Of a stretch of 23,770 nt of DNA, positions 1 to 9,529 are shown piece by piece. The position numbers were made by a program, and so were the translations under genes. The notes under the pieces were generated by a model, which searched no databases, was not told the DNA's origin, and saw nothing but the letters and a program-made list of their open reading frames with translations. The DNA is from Chromera velia (lineage: Eukaryota > Sar > Chromeraceae), in the NCBI GenBank assembly GCA_018398765.1, contig JAHBMJ010005843.1, positions 39,933-63,702 on the forward strand. The letters run 5' to 3'. Each line of letters opens with the position of its first letter. Within the stretch, counting starts at the first letter, position 1.

Positions 1-1
1 G

Positions 2-820
2 GCGTGCCTGGACATCAACTTGCATGCCAACCCTCATTTCAATGTGGGGGGAACATGGGACTCGGAGGAGGGAGTGCAGTGTCTGACTCTCCAGGTGCCT
101 GCCTGGATGCTCTTCGTCCCCCCCCCCGGGAAGGAGGGTGGACAGCAGATTGCGCAATTCGGTCAACCGGGCCCGGCAATTAACCAGTGGTCTACTGGGT
201 GCATTGAGTGTCCGACCGATTGTACCATCGGGCAGGATGAGCCTTCTGACTGTTTCTGTTACTACAAAGACAGAGACGATCCCTTTGCTGCCCATCAGTG
301 CCTTGACGGTCAGGTCATTTCGAAAAACTTCCCTCTGTACGGTTTGGGGGTGATGGGAGACATGGCTGATGTGGCCTTTTCCACTAACGACCCGATCTTT
401 TGGGTTCATCACGCGAACGTTGACAGAGTCTTGGCATCATGGCAAGTGACGAATGAAGATAAGGCAAAGCAGTACTATTTCAGTCCCTCTGTCTGGCCTC
501 CTGACAATGGGAAGTTGCTGCTCGAATGTGATGGGCATGCACTTGATGACATTGTGAATGATGAGAGTCCCTTCACAGGCCTCTTTCCCTCTATTCCTGC
601 GGACCAACTGTTGACCGTCAGAGACGCAATCGAGCAGACAGTCCCCGGGGAGTCCATGCCATATGAGTATGACGTTCTTGTTGGAAGTGCGCAGGCTGTG
701 TACGAAGCCTCCATCCGTGCCAAGGAGAAGGCGGGGGTGTCCGTCGTACCCAGCAAAGAGACGTCGTTTGATTTGGGGGACTTGAAGAAATTGTTCACCA
801 AAGGGATGGGGGGGAAATAA
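2..820 (+). CDS. Tyrosinase / polyphenol oxidase, C-terminal part (5' partial)
   Basis: The frame is open from the window edge to TAA at 818-820 (272 codons visible), so the start and the copper-A half lie upstream. Tyrosinases are type-3 copper enzymes that oxidise phenols to o-quinones. The copper-B site is visible: LHANPHFNVGG gives the HxxxH pair (His codons at 23 and 35), and DPIFWVHHANVDR (389-427) supplies the third ligand (His codon 407 or 410). About 124 residues separate the second and third ligands, well above the few tens usual in the family. The insert is Cys-rich (TGCIECPTDC, SDCFCYY). The protein ends in a Lys/Gly tail (KKLFTKGMGGK). No intron is needed in this part. An AATAAA overlaps the stop codon (816-821). 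Family call is secure; substrate and localisation cannot be judged without the N-terminus. Confidence 0.9.
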   Translation, partial: ACLDINLHANPHFNVGGTWDSEEGVQCLTLQVPAWMLFVPPPGKEGGQQIAQFGQPGPAINQWSTGCIECPTDCTIGQDEPSDCFCYYKDRDDPFAAHQCLDGQVISKNFPLYGLGVMGDMADVAFSTNDPIFWVHHANVDRVLASWQVTNEDKAKQYYFSPSVWPPDNGKLLLECDGHALDDIVNDESPFTGLFPSIPADQLLTVRDAIEQTVPGESMPYEYDVLVGSAQAVYEASIRAKEKAGVSVVPSKETSFDLGDLKKLFTKGMGGK

Positions 821-1559
821 AATGGGGATGTGAGTGAATGAATAGATGAATGAATCAATGAATGCATTCGTCGTCAAGTCTTTCTTCTCTCTCAACAAAT
901 GTTCATGATAGACTTCAACTGAGACATTCTCTCTGTCTCTCTGTTCTTCATTTAATCTGTCTTGTCTTCTCATTCCTTCGATTGTTCTTTTGTACCAGTG
1001 AGTCGAGCGACGTTGTTGTCAATTGACAACTCGATAGGTCTTTTGTTGGAAGGAAGGAGGAAGCGCTGGGTGGATTGGATTGCAGGGCCCACTAAATGTT
1101 TCGCTTTCGTTCGTTCGTTTAAACGGACAGTCAGGCCAGCCGGCGACAAACTCAAGTCTGCCGACATGTTGACTGCCCATTCATTTATGTATGGTGCGTG
1201 AGACGGTCAGAGTGGGCGACAGGACGCGCAGGGCTTATCTGTCGTGTTGCTCACTCTTTTTGGATTTCATCCGTAACTGTCCTTCGTGCGTGTGCATCTG
1301 CCACTTCCTCTTCTTGAGTGGTACCTCAGTTGGTTTAAGTCCAATGAAATGATCGATCGAATTCGTTTCTGGCCTTGTTCTGTTTTTCAAACAATTCATC
1401 CGGCGTCCTGCATGATGCCAAATCAACGACCGACGAAGAGTCGGATGTTGCTGCGGAAAGTTTACGCCTGCAGGAAACAACCAGCAGGTCCGCGTGCGTG
1501 CTTGCATGCATGTGTATGGTTGAATTAGCTTTGCAAAGGTATGTTCTGCTGAGTAAATC
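821..1559. other. Intergenic, 3' flank of tyrosinase gene
   Basis: No ORF here looks coding. The stretch opens with a degenerate TGAA tetranucleotide repeat (831-866) and contains a short TTCG run near 1107-1120. The base composition resembles the gene regions rather than the AT-rich island that follows. Confidence 0.5.
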
Positions 1560-1849
1560 GATAGTATATAGTTCTGTTCTATGTTTTTTGAAGACTCTTT
1601 AAATTTCTTTTTATATCTGGCTTAGTATTATCTGCTTTAAATTAGCCTCTAATCTGCTCAATCATAGATTGATTGTCAGATTGATTGATTGATTGCTGGA
1701 CTGATTGATTAAATCCCTAGTTAAATCCTAATCTAGATCCTAATTTACATGCTAGTTTACATGCCAGCTTAACTAGCAGCTTAAATTTATAAATATATAG
1801 ACGTAATTTGCGTTATAATTTGACCTAGAATTTGACTTTAGTTCAAATC
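1560..1849. repeat. AT-rich island with GATT and CTAG-rich degenerate repeats
   Basis: The sequence turns AT-rich. A (GATT)n tract lies at about 1667-1709. It is followed by imperfect short repeats built from CTAGTTTACATGC / CTAATTTACATGC-like words (1710-1790). No gene is seen. This looks like decayed transposon or satellite sequence leading into repeat A. Confidence 0.45.
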
Positions 1850-2016
1850 GTTATATACCACTCTAGCTGCTAGATCAATACAGTCTAGACTTGGCATCAG
1901 GAAGACAGAATCTACAGATCACAATCCCGGATAGGGTGTCAGTTCGGACCTAGAAGGACAGATCGTCACACAGCTGGACAGAGGAGAGAAAGAACAAAGC
2001 CATCGAAGCACAAAAT
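1850..2016 (+). repeat. Dispersed repeat A, copy 1 (167 bp)
   Basis: Begins GTTATATACCACTCTA and ends GAAGCACAAAAT. A second copy of exactly the same length lies at 3474-3640 in the same orientation. By eye the two differ at 13 positions, all transitions, with no indel. Copy 1 is followed after 3 bases by repeat B, so A+B looks like one 287-bp element. Confidence 0.85.
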
Positions 2017-2019
2017 GTC

Positions 2020-2136
2020 GATCTGCATGCCTAGCATGGAATAAATACCGTGGCCCCCCGTACGACCAAAATTGGACATGCCGTAGCCGCCGTAGTATCC
2101 GTGTGGGCCGCACTAATGCGGCATACAACACAAATT
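2020..2136 (+). repeat. Dispersed repeat B, copy 1 (117 bp)
   Basis: Begins GATCTGCATGCCTAGCATGG and ends ACAACACAAATT. A second copy lies at 4646-4751. The copies differ by 7 transitions plus an 11-base segment present only here, which forms the hairpin GCCGCACTAATGCGGC (2107-2122). The minus strand could encode a Gly/Tyr-rich peptide (GYYGGYGMSNFG), partly kept in the other copy. Confidence 0.85.
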
Positions 2137-2175
2137 CCCCTTTACTTCTTCTTCTTTTTCGGAAAGCAATCAAAA

Positions 2176-3203
2176 TCAGAACCAGTACTGCTCCCACCAG
2201 GGAAGTTGTTGACGAGAGGCGTGCACAACGCTGGCGGAAGCTGACATAGCGGCAGAAATTGATTCTTCAAGAGGGGGCAATTTCGTGGAGTCAACCCACA
2301 CCAGAGGTAACATCGGGCGGGTCGATCCATCCGCCTGTACGACACGTGCTTGAGCGTCCCGCTCTTCTTCAGTAAATGTGGGACGGCAGAGATCGGAGTC
2401 CACATCGTAGGGGTCCGGAAGTAGCTTCGCTCCCACTTACACCAATGGCATTCGAATCAGAGTAGGTTGGGCGGGTGGGTCTGGTGGCTTGGAAGAATTG
2501 GGATTGGCAGTAGAGGTAGATACAGATGTGGAATCCTTTAGTTTTCCATGATGGGCAGTGGGAGACAAATCAACAGAGGCAGACCCGACTGGGAGCTTAC
2601 CGGACGAGGATGAAAACAAAGACAACGCAGAAGGAAGAGATGACAGAGCAGAGGAGGGGATAACTTCAGTACGTGCAGCTACTTTTACTGCACGCCGTTC
2701 CGTCTTCTCAGGCTTCCTCAAAAAAACAGTGAGAGAGGGGGGCTGCGTGGGTGTTATTATGGTAGGAGGGTTCTTGGGTAGTGGAGTGGGGGGCTTATGT
2801 GTAACTGATATGGTCAACTCGGGACTGTCATACACATTGAGGCCGTTGGAAAGGATCAAAATGGATGGTCTGGGAGCATCAGCAGGGGTAAAGCCGTCCG
2901 GAGCAGAATCGGGATAGAGAGAAAGAAGGTCCTCCACTGGTTGCTTAGAAAGGGAACGTTTTTGGAGGGAAGAGCCGCCACGCTTCCCATGGGCTCGCTT
3001 CTTCCCATTTCAAGAGAAAGGCACATTTTCGTGAACCACAAGACGGGACCAAAAAAATTTTAAAGAACAGACAAGCAGTTATGCGCATTGACCGCCACCT
3101 CCCGAAAGCAGACCTCCAGGTCGTCCATCGAGGCTCCAGGAGGGATCAAATACGCCTTCTGAAGTGCCTCCACAATGGAGCGTACCTCACTAAACAGAGT
3201 CAT
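2176..3203 (-). pseudogene. Unrecognised gene-like ORF set, frame-broken, inside the repeat island
   Basis: I do not recognise this protein. Three minus-strand pieces look coding. (a) 3203-3060 is a 47-codon ORF starting with ATG (MTLFSEVRSIVEALQKAY...), helical in character. (b) About 3019-2437 is rich in Pro/Ser/Thr, opens with a basic stretch (KKRAHGKRGG) and contains EDLLSLYPDSAPDGF. (c) 2436-2176 has a more acidic stretch (DPYDVDSDLCRPTFTEEERD). Stops and frame changes separate them. A strong donor-like GTAAGT sits right at the (b)/(c) break (near 2440), so (b) to (c) could be an intron; I found no matching GCAG acceptor. The set lies between the two A repeats, which hints at a decayed mobile element or captured gene. 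A spliced host gene is the alternative. Confidence 0.35.
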
Positions 3204-3473
3204 AGTGGGCTAGCGCGAAAAGAAGTAAAACAGAGAGGATACACTTTTCAACAAGTTGGAGACGGCACAAAGGAAGTGGAACAGGAAAATTGAATGAAGC
3301 GAAAAGTGGGGCGAAGTTGGAAAGATGCGCATGTCTCTGCATCTGCCTGTCCCTGCCAGAAGTTTTTCTTGAACCGGCAGCAAGCAGCGCCAGCTCCAAA
3401 GATGAACTCCTTGAAACGAGAGAGGTAAGAGCGAGTTGCAGCAGCTAGACTGAAATCAGACTGCTGCTACCAT

Positions 3474-3640
3474 GTTATATACCACTCTAACTGCTAGATC
3501 AATGCAGTCTAGACTTAGCATCAGGAAGACAGAATCTACAGATTACGATCCTAGATAGGGTATCAGTTCGGACCTAGAAGGACAGATTGTCACACGGCTA
3601 GATAGAGGAGAGAAAGAACAAAGCCATCGAAGCACGAAAT
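3474..3640 (+). repeat. Dispersed repeat A, copy 2 (167 bp)
   Basis: Same length and orientation as the copy at 1850-2016. It is preceded by TG, so the element edge reads TGTTATATACCA, as LTR ends often do. Unlike copy 1 it is not followed directly by repeat B, which appears about 1 kb further on. Confidence 0.85.
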
Positions 3641-4550
3641 ATCTGTGAAGCGCGGCTGAGGGCTCGCCTTCATTATATAGCACAAGGCACAGACGGGAGC
3701 AATCCACTATCTTTAGTTAGGGTTTGGGGAGGCATGAGTTGGGCAGAGCGAGCTAGAACCCTTTATCTCTTAACATACAGCGCGTTTCACATAAGATAGC
3801 AGGCGGCAGAGCCCACCGTGCGCAGCACCGTAAGCCTTAGACCAGGGCGTGCCACTACGTTAGCGGCCCCGCAAAGCATGCATGTGCGAGCAAAGTAATG
3901 AAATTGGCAGTCTCCAAAAAATAGAGTCGCTCCAAAGTTTCAAGAAAAGCAAATCAGTTCAAGTCGAGGAGAGACTTCGTGGGATTTGTTTTTACTAGGC
4001 GGCCTACTTATTCGAATGTTTTTCGAGCTATACGAACTTGGACCCTCTTCGTCTAGCTTTGCAGTCCATAGGTATTTCCTTTTACCCTCCCTCTCCACCC
4101 TATATATTTCGACAATTATTGCAGACATATATACCAAAGGTCTTGTTTATTGGTAGTTCCACTAATAAGGCTCTGATGATAACGATATAACTAAAATATA
4201 TTAAACCTATACTAGTAGTACCCCAACTCTATTCCTCCTTTACACCGAGCTTATGCGAGGTAGTTTGTAAAGGTCCGGATGCGAGTTTGGGGGGTATATT
4301 ACAGTCGCCTAAGGACCGCAAATAGGATAGAGATGTCAGCGATCGCTATACAGCAATGGAGCCTTGGGGAGAAACAGGGTCGAGTCGCTCTGGGCTACTC
4401 ACAACTGTTTCAGCAGCTCGCGCACCCAGTCTTCCATACGCAGGGCGCCTCTGTATAGCAGATTAACATCCTTCCTACGGTCCCTTCTTCTCTCCTTACC
4501 TCCTTCTCACAAAGTAGGTAAGGATAGACCACTGCCCAAGAATTATTATC

Positions 4551-4569
4551 CCTAGGCTATTAGCCTAGG
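4551..4569. repeat. Perfect 9-bp-stem palindrome
   Basis: CCTAGGCTA, one T, then TAGCCTAGG form a perfect stem with a single-base loop. Confidence 0.8.
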
Positions 4570-4579
4570 TTAGCAATAT

Positions 4580-4604
4580 ACTTCTTCCTCGGAGACGAAG
4601 AAGT
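4580..4604. repeat. 8-bp-stem hairpin
   Basis: ACTTCTTC (4580-4587) pairs perfectly with GAAGAAGT (4597-4604) across a 9-base loop. It lies 10 bases after the preceding palindrome. Confidence 0.7.
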
Positions 4605-4645
4605 CTCTAGATTTAACTAAACAGTGGTAACTGCTTAAGTCTGTG

Positions 4646-4751
4646 GATCTGCATGCCTAGTATGGAATAAATACCATGGCCCCCCGTATGACTAAGGTTG
4701 GACATGCCGTAGCCGCCGTAGTATCTGTGTGGGCCGCATACAACACAAATT
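4646..4751 (+). repeat. Dispersed repeat B, copy 2 (106 bp)
   Basis: Matches 2020-2136 except for 7 transitions and loss of 11 bases at the hairpin. Here GGGCCGC runs straight into ATACAACAC. Confidence 0.85.
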
Positions 4752-5590
4752 AATGATGCCTATAGCTCTAGCATTGGGGCGGGAGGCCAATCTTCCAGAC
4801 ATAAATCTGGGGGTATTATAAAAAAAAAAAAAAGTAAATAACTCTCTTTGTCAGGTACTTTTTTTTTGTTTTTTTGTCTAAAACAACTGTTGTTTAGCTG
4901 TTATACGGGTGTTAAACAAGTGTTGCAAGGTGTTGCAGGCCCCCCCCCCCCCCCCNNNNNNNNNNNNNNNNNNNNNNNAAAAAGAAAAAAAATATATATC
5001 ACTCGTTTTTCTAGAGATTTTTTTTCTTTTTTTTTTTGCTGTGACATGCCTAGACATAAATCCAAATCCTAGCCTCTAGGCCCAGTTAGAATGATGCATA
5101 TATGATATTTCTTAGCATATTTCATTTTTTTTTGCTACTCACATAGACTATAATGTTACTACATCATGTAAGCAGACTACGAATTCAACATAACTGCACT
5201 TTTAAACTTCAATGACGTATTAATTTGAGGTACAACTCCCATTGGGGCTGTTGTAGCACATTTTCTATATAGTTTGGCTTCGATAATTAAACTTCATAAA
5301 ACATTTCTAATAATTTTTGATTATTTTTATTCCAACTAAAACCCATCATACCTTTAATAGGCGTTGGGTTAAAGAAAAAAATAATCATCGATCGTATATA
5401 CAGCTGTGTATACAGGTGAGTTAATTCATTATGGGGGGTGAATAGAGTTTCATAGAGCAGCCTAGAGAGCAGCAACAAGACAAAAAAAATGTATATATGC
5501 AAGTTTTTACCCACCGCAATGCCTCGCAGTCAAACGATACATGAATGACTAGTATATTGAAAAAGCACTGTTTAAAGCAGCAAAACTAGA
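4752..5590. repeat. AT-rich, gene-free stretch with poly-A/poly-T tracts
   Basis: No gene is seen. It contains the hairpin CCAGA-CATAAA-TCTGG (4795-4810), a poly-A tract near 4819-4833, a C16 run ending at the gap, and an A-rich/T-rich pair flanking GAGATTT (4979-5038). Very similar A/T-tract pairs occur at about 18986-19041 and 19156-19214, suggesting a shared repeat family. Confidence 0.45.
4956..4978. other. Assembly gap (23 N)
   Basis: Twenty-three N follow a run of 16 C (4940-4955) and precede an A-rich tract. The true length and content are unknown. Confidence 1.
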
Positions 5591-6394
5591 TCGAATATTG
5601 CTCACTTCTTCCATCTAGTCTTCCATCCCGAGCCGCCCTTCAACCCTCGTGCTTGGTCCCCCTCCCATCCCATCCCCGCACGTACCAAGATTGATCGCTT
5701 TTGCCTGCCTGCATGCATGCATTCTTGAAGGCATGTTAAACGTGGGCCACTCTGTTGTCTAAGTACACAAGAGCCTCTCCATCTCGAGTGCATGATGGAT
5801 TGGTGGACCGGTCTGCCCACACACATGCAGCCAGACATGCAGGAACCAGCGCCTAGTCCCCCATCTCCCCTCAACTGCAGCTAGACCATTTCCATGGAAT
5901 TTGCTGAGGAGGGAGGAATCTCACAAGCCTCTCTCTCTCTCTCCCTACACGCTATCGAGTAGAGAGGTCCCCCTGCTGTGCTCGATCAATTCTCTTTTTC
6001 CTTCTGCGGGGAGGTGCAGTGCAGACGGTCCAGGGCGTATTGGATGTTGGTTGCCACCTGCACGTACAGAAGCGCATACACAGACATATATACAACTACG
6101 TCGCACTCGTAAGGTGAAAAGACAAGCGAACATGAGGGAGCAAGAAACCAACCCTCCCACCAACAGCCAGTACTCAGGAAGATAACACAGACAGTTGATT
6201 CTGGTGCCTGTTTTGACTGTGCAAGGTGAGTGCAACTGAATGCACATATTCCTACCACACCGCAAAAAGGAAAAGGAGAGGGGGGCGAGAGAAATTCTTC
6301 CAGACTCCCTTCTGGGTTACAGAGAGAGAGAGAGTGCCGATATAATCCCACAACACTCGACCGAAGTAAGAACATTTCCAGACAATCAAGACAT
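5591..6394. other. Intergenic, 3' side of the minus-strand MAP65-like gene
   Basis: The composition returns to that of gene regions, but no firm exon is seen. On the minus strand CTGCAG (about 5875-5880) is a consensus-like acceptor followed by an open, Gly/Cys-rich frame (5874-5602). It could be a further 3' exon if the donor-like GTCAGT at 6484-6479 is used. There is no second line of support. Confidence 0.3.
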
Positions 6395-9300
6395 TCAGGC
6401 TATCTTTTCAGTCGACGCACAGAGAGATGCAGAAACATGCAAATAGCAACTTCCGAACACCGACTGACTGACTGACTGACTGACTTGTTCTTTCACGGAG
6501 TTCCACTGAACAGGAGGTGCATTTGCAGAAGGAGGACATGATCCTCGTGGATCCTCTTCTGCTGCTGAGGTCTTCGACAGGCAAACAGAAGAATCACCCA
6601 GGTGATGTTCCTGTCCCCCACCCACCAGACCGAATAGACCTATGCTCTGCTTTCCCTCCACGCCCACCCCATACTGATACTGCGGCAGCTGTTGTCGGGG
6701 TAGAGGCAGGCTGACTGAGGGGGGGGTGACAACTGGCTGCTGAGGAAGTGAAGCAGAAGGGGTGCTGCTCAAGGACGTGCGCATCTGGAGGGCGTGAGGG
6801 GTGCAAATTGTGTCCACAGGCAGCTGCTGCAGTGCGACCCCCGATGCTCCCCCCGAGAAGTCGAAACTTCCCCCTGGAGCACCCTTGTGAATGGAATCCA
6901 TCCGACCAGGGGGCAGAAAGCCCGACGGGGCTGCGTAGGGTGACAGGGGGTAGGGGTGTAAATGAGATGCGTGGGTATCGTTGATGGGATTTTTCGGGGC
7001 AGAAGGAATGAGGAAGTTGTATGCTTCTCCTCCGAGAGACTGAAACGAATCTCTAGAGTTGACATCTGAAATTGAAACCTCCTTCAGACCTCCTGGGGCA
7101 GTTGGCGTTGGTGCGCGTTTGGATTTCAAAGAGTTTCGCTCTCTTGTTGCGGCATTTTGGATTTGGGGCTGTGTGTGCGAATTGCGTGAGCACGGTGCCC
7201 CTCCCCCCCCTCCGTCTGGTTTTTCCTCACTCTCTCTCATATTTGAGGTTCCGGAGAAACTGCAATGCTTCGCTACAAGGCGACACTGCGCGGTCAATCC
7301 AGTCGAGGTCGACATGGACCCCGCAGTCCCGTGATGGCTCTGGTTGGGGTCGGCATGACCTTGAGAGAGTGCATTGGTAGAGGAACTGCGTGAGAGGGAG
7401 CGTGCGAGTGGTCCCGGAAAGACAAGAAGAGCAGAAGGATCAGCGGGGGGACGCAGAAGGAGCGAATCTCTCTCTCCGGGGAGACTGGAGGTGGGTGATG
7501 GGCTTGGAGAGAGTTTTCGAGGAAGAGGGGAAAATTCTTTGCGAGATTGGGCAGTTGCGTGTACAATGTCTTTGTCTTTCGGCATCTGTCTTTCCGCAGC
7601 TGCCGTCTCTTTCCATGACCTTCCCTGTCTTCTCAATCTGGCAAATGTTTTCTCTCTCTCCTCACGGGATCTTTCATGCGGAGGGGGCAGAAGCCGAGCT
7701 GCACACTTAGTGAGTGCATGAACATTATTTGCAGTAGTTTCCGATGACGGTGCGGAGATGAATCTGGAAACTCGATGTCGTTCTGCAAGTGCTCGGGAGA
7801 CATGGGAGAGACGAGGAACGGGAGCCTCGGCCGAGGAACCGATCGGAATTGCAGACGCGAAGGAGACGGCAGAGCCTCCTCGAGGGGGAGAGGAACCCCT
7901 CATGTTTTTGCTTCCTGGACCCTCACGCTGCTGACGCGTATTGGTGCGTCCTGGCAATAGAACGCGACTTCCTGGTTGTTGTTGCTGGGAGCGACTGGGA
8001 AGGATGGGTGGAGACGGAAGAGGAGCCCCGGTCTGGGCCTTTTTTCGCGTTTGTGGAGGGGGACAATTCGAAATTTCTCCTTCGCTCTCCCGCTCTCGAA
8101 CTGGATTCGCACGGGGGGGGGGCGTTTGGTTGGGGGTTGAACGCATTTGCTTGGAGGTTTGTGTAGTTTTGCGTTTGTCGGTTTTCTTTGGAAAGGAGTC
8201 TGAGAGTGGTTGCGTAATTGAAGGTAATGCAGTGGGAGACTGGTGAAGCTGATTTGGGGACGTCTGTGTGAGCGGAGGGGCGATGTGAGCATTCACTCTG
8301 GCAGGGTAATGATGATCGGTGTCTGTTTGAGTCTGATGCTGTTTCAGTCCGCCCTCGGCTTGTGCTTGTGCGTGCGTCGGTGTTGCGCTTGGGTGAAGGG
8401 GGAAAGGAAATGCGTCTGTGTAGAGGGACGATGCGGGTATGAGGACATTCGCGTAGGGAAGAGACGGCAAGGAGACCAGAGAGCTGTCAAGGAGAGAGGC
8501 TTTCGGAGCGCCTGCACAAATGGGGACGATCACAGGCGCAGACGCCGACGATGAGGCTGAGGAAGAGGAAGCGTTGTGCATCTGACCGGGTCTCTCTACG
8601 TATGTGTGATTTGCACTCGGCCTGCCCGAAGGGGAGTAGGTAGGTACTTTTGCCTCTCTTGTTTCTGGGAGGGTGTTCGCACCTCCGTGTGCTGGTTGTT
8701 GTTTGGCTGGGACTTTCATGTCTATCTGTTGCTGTAGTGTGTTCCTGCAGGCAGATGTGGAAGGTCTCTGCAATTGCGGTGACTTTCTGCTGGGTAGAGG
8801 GATGGGGGAGGCGGTGCCGATGTGTGGCCTTCGTGCTCTGTCGTGAGGCAGCGATTCGGAAAGCTCCTTTGGCTTCTGGGTGGACAATACTGTCGACACA
8901 GGGATGCCAGTGGGCGTAGAGTCGGTAGCGGAACTGACATCGGTTGGTTGATGTGCAAACTCGCTGGAACATTCTTGCTCTTCTGGGCTTTCCACTCTGC
9001 TTGCACATTCCTTTTCCTTGTCTTTTGAGGGTTGGGAAGGGATATTTGAGGTAGTTGCCTCCTGCGATTCGGCAGCTGCAGCACTGAGATGAAAAAATGG
9101 GGGGGCGGAGTCTGCGGCTGTGGGTCCATACAAGCCGTGGCCTTTCCTTTTCGCCTCTTCCAGCCACACAGTGAGAGGGAAAGTGGCAGCCCTGGCACCA
9201 ACAGCGACTGCAGTTGTATCGGAGACGGACGATGAGACGGGGGTGGAGGCTTCTGCTTCGTCTCCTGCTCTTCCCTTCCCCTCCTGAATATCATTCAGTC

Positions 9301-9529
9301 TTTGGGTGTCAACAGCAAGCAAAGAGGAAGAGGATCCTCTTCCTGACTCACGAGAGGCGTCTGGGGATAGACAGGACAGAGGAATGCAGACTGAGAGAGA
9401 AGAGGGGGAATGTCCTGCGAAATGAGCTTTGGAGAACTTTTCTGCCTCTTCCTTCAGTTTCCTCAGCGTGTTTGGGAGAGTCCTCACGAGCTCCCTTGCC
9501 CTCTTCTCGTCTCCAGATGGGAGGGATCC
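6395..9529 (-). CDS. Last exon of the MAP65-like gene: disordered tail
   Basis: This exon is 3135 nt with no stop until 6395-6397. After the helical start (GSLPSGDEKRARELVRTLPN...) the protein is dominated by Ser, Pro, Gln, Thr and Arg. It has Ser/Ala runs (SSSSASSSASAP), poly-Gln, PPP and RS-like patches, and no folded domain that I recognise. The final residues (VSQSVSQSV) come from a GACT microsatellite. A donor-like GTCAGT at 6484-6479 follows ...NSVKEQ in phase 0, so the true exon might end there. Phosphorylation or docking sites are plausible in such a tail but cannot be shown here. Confidence 0.7.
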   Translation of the reverse strand, partial: GSLPSGDEKRARELVRTLPNTLRKLKEEAEKFSKAHFAGHSPSSLSVCIPLSCLSPDASRESGRGSSSSLLAVDTQRLNDIQEGKGRAGDEAEASTPVSSSVSDTTAVAVGARAATFPLTVWLEEAKRKGHGLYGPTAADSAPPFFHLSAAAAESQEATTSNIPSQPSKDKEKECASRVESPEEQECSSEFAHQPTDVSSATDSTPTGIPVSTVLSTQKPKELSESLPHDRARRPHIGTASPIPLPSRKSPQLQRPSTSACRNTLQQQIDMKVPAKQQPAHGGANTLPETREAKVPTYSPSGRPSANHTYVERPGQMHNASSSSASSSASAPVIVPICAGAPKASLLDSSLVSLPSLPYANVLIPASSLYTDAFPFPLHPSATPTHAQAQAEGGLKQHQTQTDTDHHYPARVNAHIAPPLTQTSPNQLHQSPTALPSITQPLSDSFPKKTDKRKTTQTSKQMRSTPNQTPPPRANPVRERESEGEISNCPPPQTRKKAQTGAPLPSPPILPSRSQQQQPGSRVLLPGRTNTRQQREGPGSKNMRGSSPPRGGSAVSFASAIPIGSSAEAPVPRLSHVSRALAERHRVSRFISAPSSETTANNVHALTKCAARLLPPPHERSREEREKTFARLRRQGRSWKETAAAERQMPKDKDIVHATAQSRKEFSPLPRKLSPSPSPTSSLPGERDSLLLRPPADPSALLVFPGPLARSLSRSSSTNALSQGHADPNQSHHGTAGSMSTSTGLTAQCRLVAKHCSFSGTSNMRESEEKPDGGGGGAPCSRNSHTQPQIQNAATRERNSLKSKRAPTPTAPGGLKEVSISDVNSRDSFQSLGGEAYNFLIPSAPKNPINDTHASHLHPYPLSPYAAPSGFLPPGRMDSIHKGAPGGSFDFSGGASGVALQQLPVDTICTPHALQMRTSLSSTPSASLPQQPVVTPPSVSLPLPRQQLPQYQYGVGVEGKQSIGLFGLVGGGQEHHLGDSSVCLSKTSAAEEDPRGSCPPSANAPPVQWNSVKEQVSQSVSQSVFGSCYLHVSASLCASTEKIA

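Larger units (their letters stand above)
3641..4645. mobile_element. Candidate ~1-kb insertion separating repeats A and B
   Basis: In copy 1, A and B abut; here they are separated by 1005 bp. The word CTGTG occurs just inside the left edge (near 3644) and right before B (4641-4645), as a 5-bp target duplication would. The insert has no convincing ORF. It contains an imperfect inverted repeat (about 4217-4292, with CCTTTACA / TGTAAAGG near the loop) and two clean hairpins near its right end. No long terminal repeats were found, so the element class is unknown. Confidence 0.4.

Noticed and set aside
2058-2095. CCGTAGCC word resembling the dinoflagellate spliced leader
   Set aside because: Only eight bases match and the rest (GCCGTAGTAT) does not; no donor or Sm-like context follows.
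1850-3640. The two A repeats as LTRs of one retrotransposon
   Set aside because: Direct orientation, equal length and a TG start fit, but copy 1 is fused to B, no primer-binding site, polypurine tract or reverse transcriptase is seen, and no flanking target duplication was found.
3700-3740. TTAGGGTTTGGGG as telomere-like sequence
   Set aside because: There is only about one degenerate unit, with no tandem array.
6230-9167. Many plus- and minus-frame ORFs overlapping the MAP65-like last exon
   Set aside because: They are shadows of the single long minus-strand frame in a stop-poor, Ser/Pro-rich sequence.
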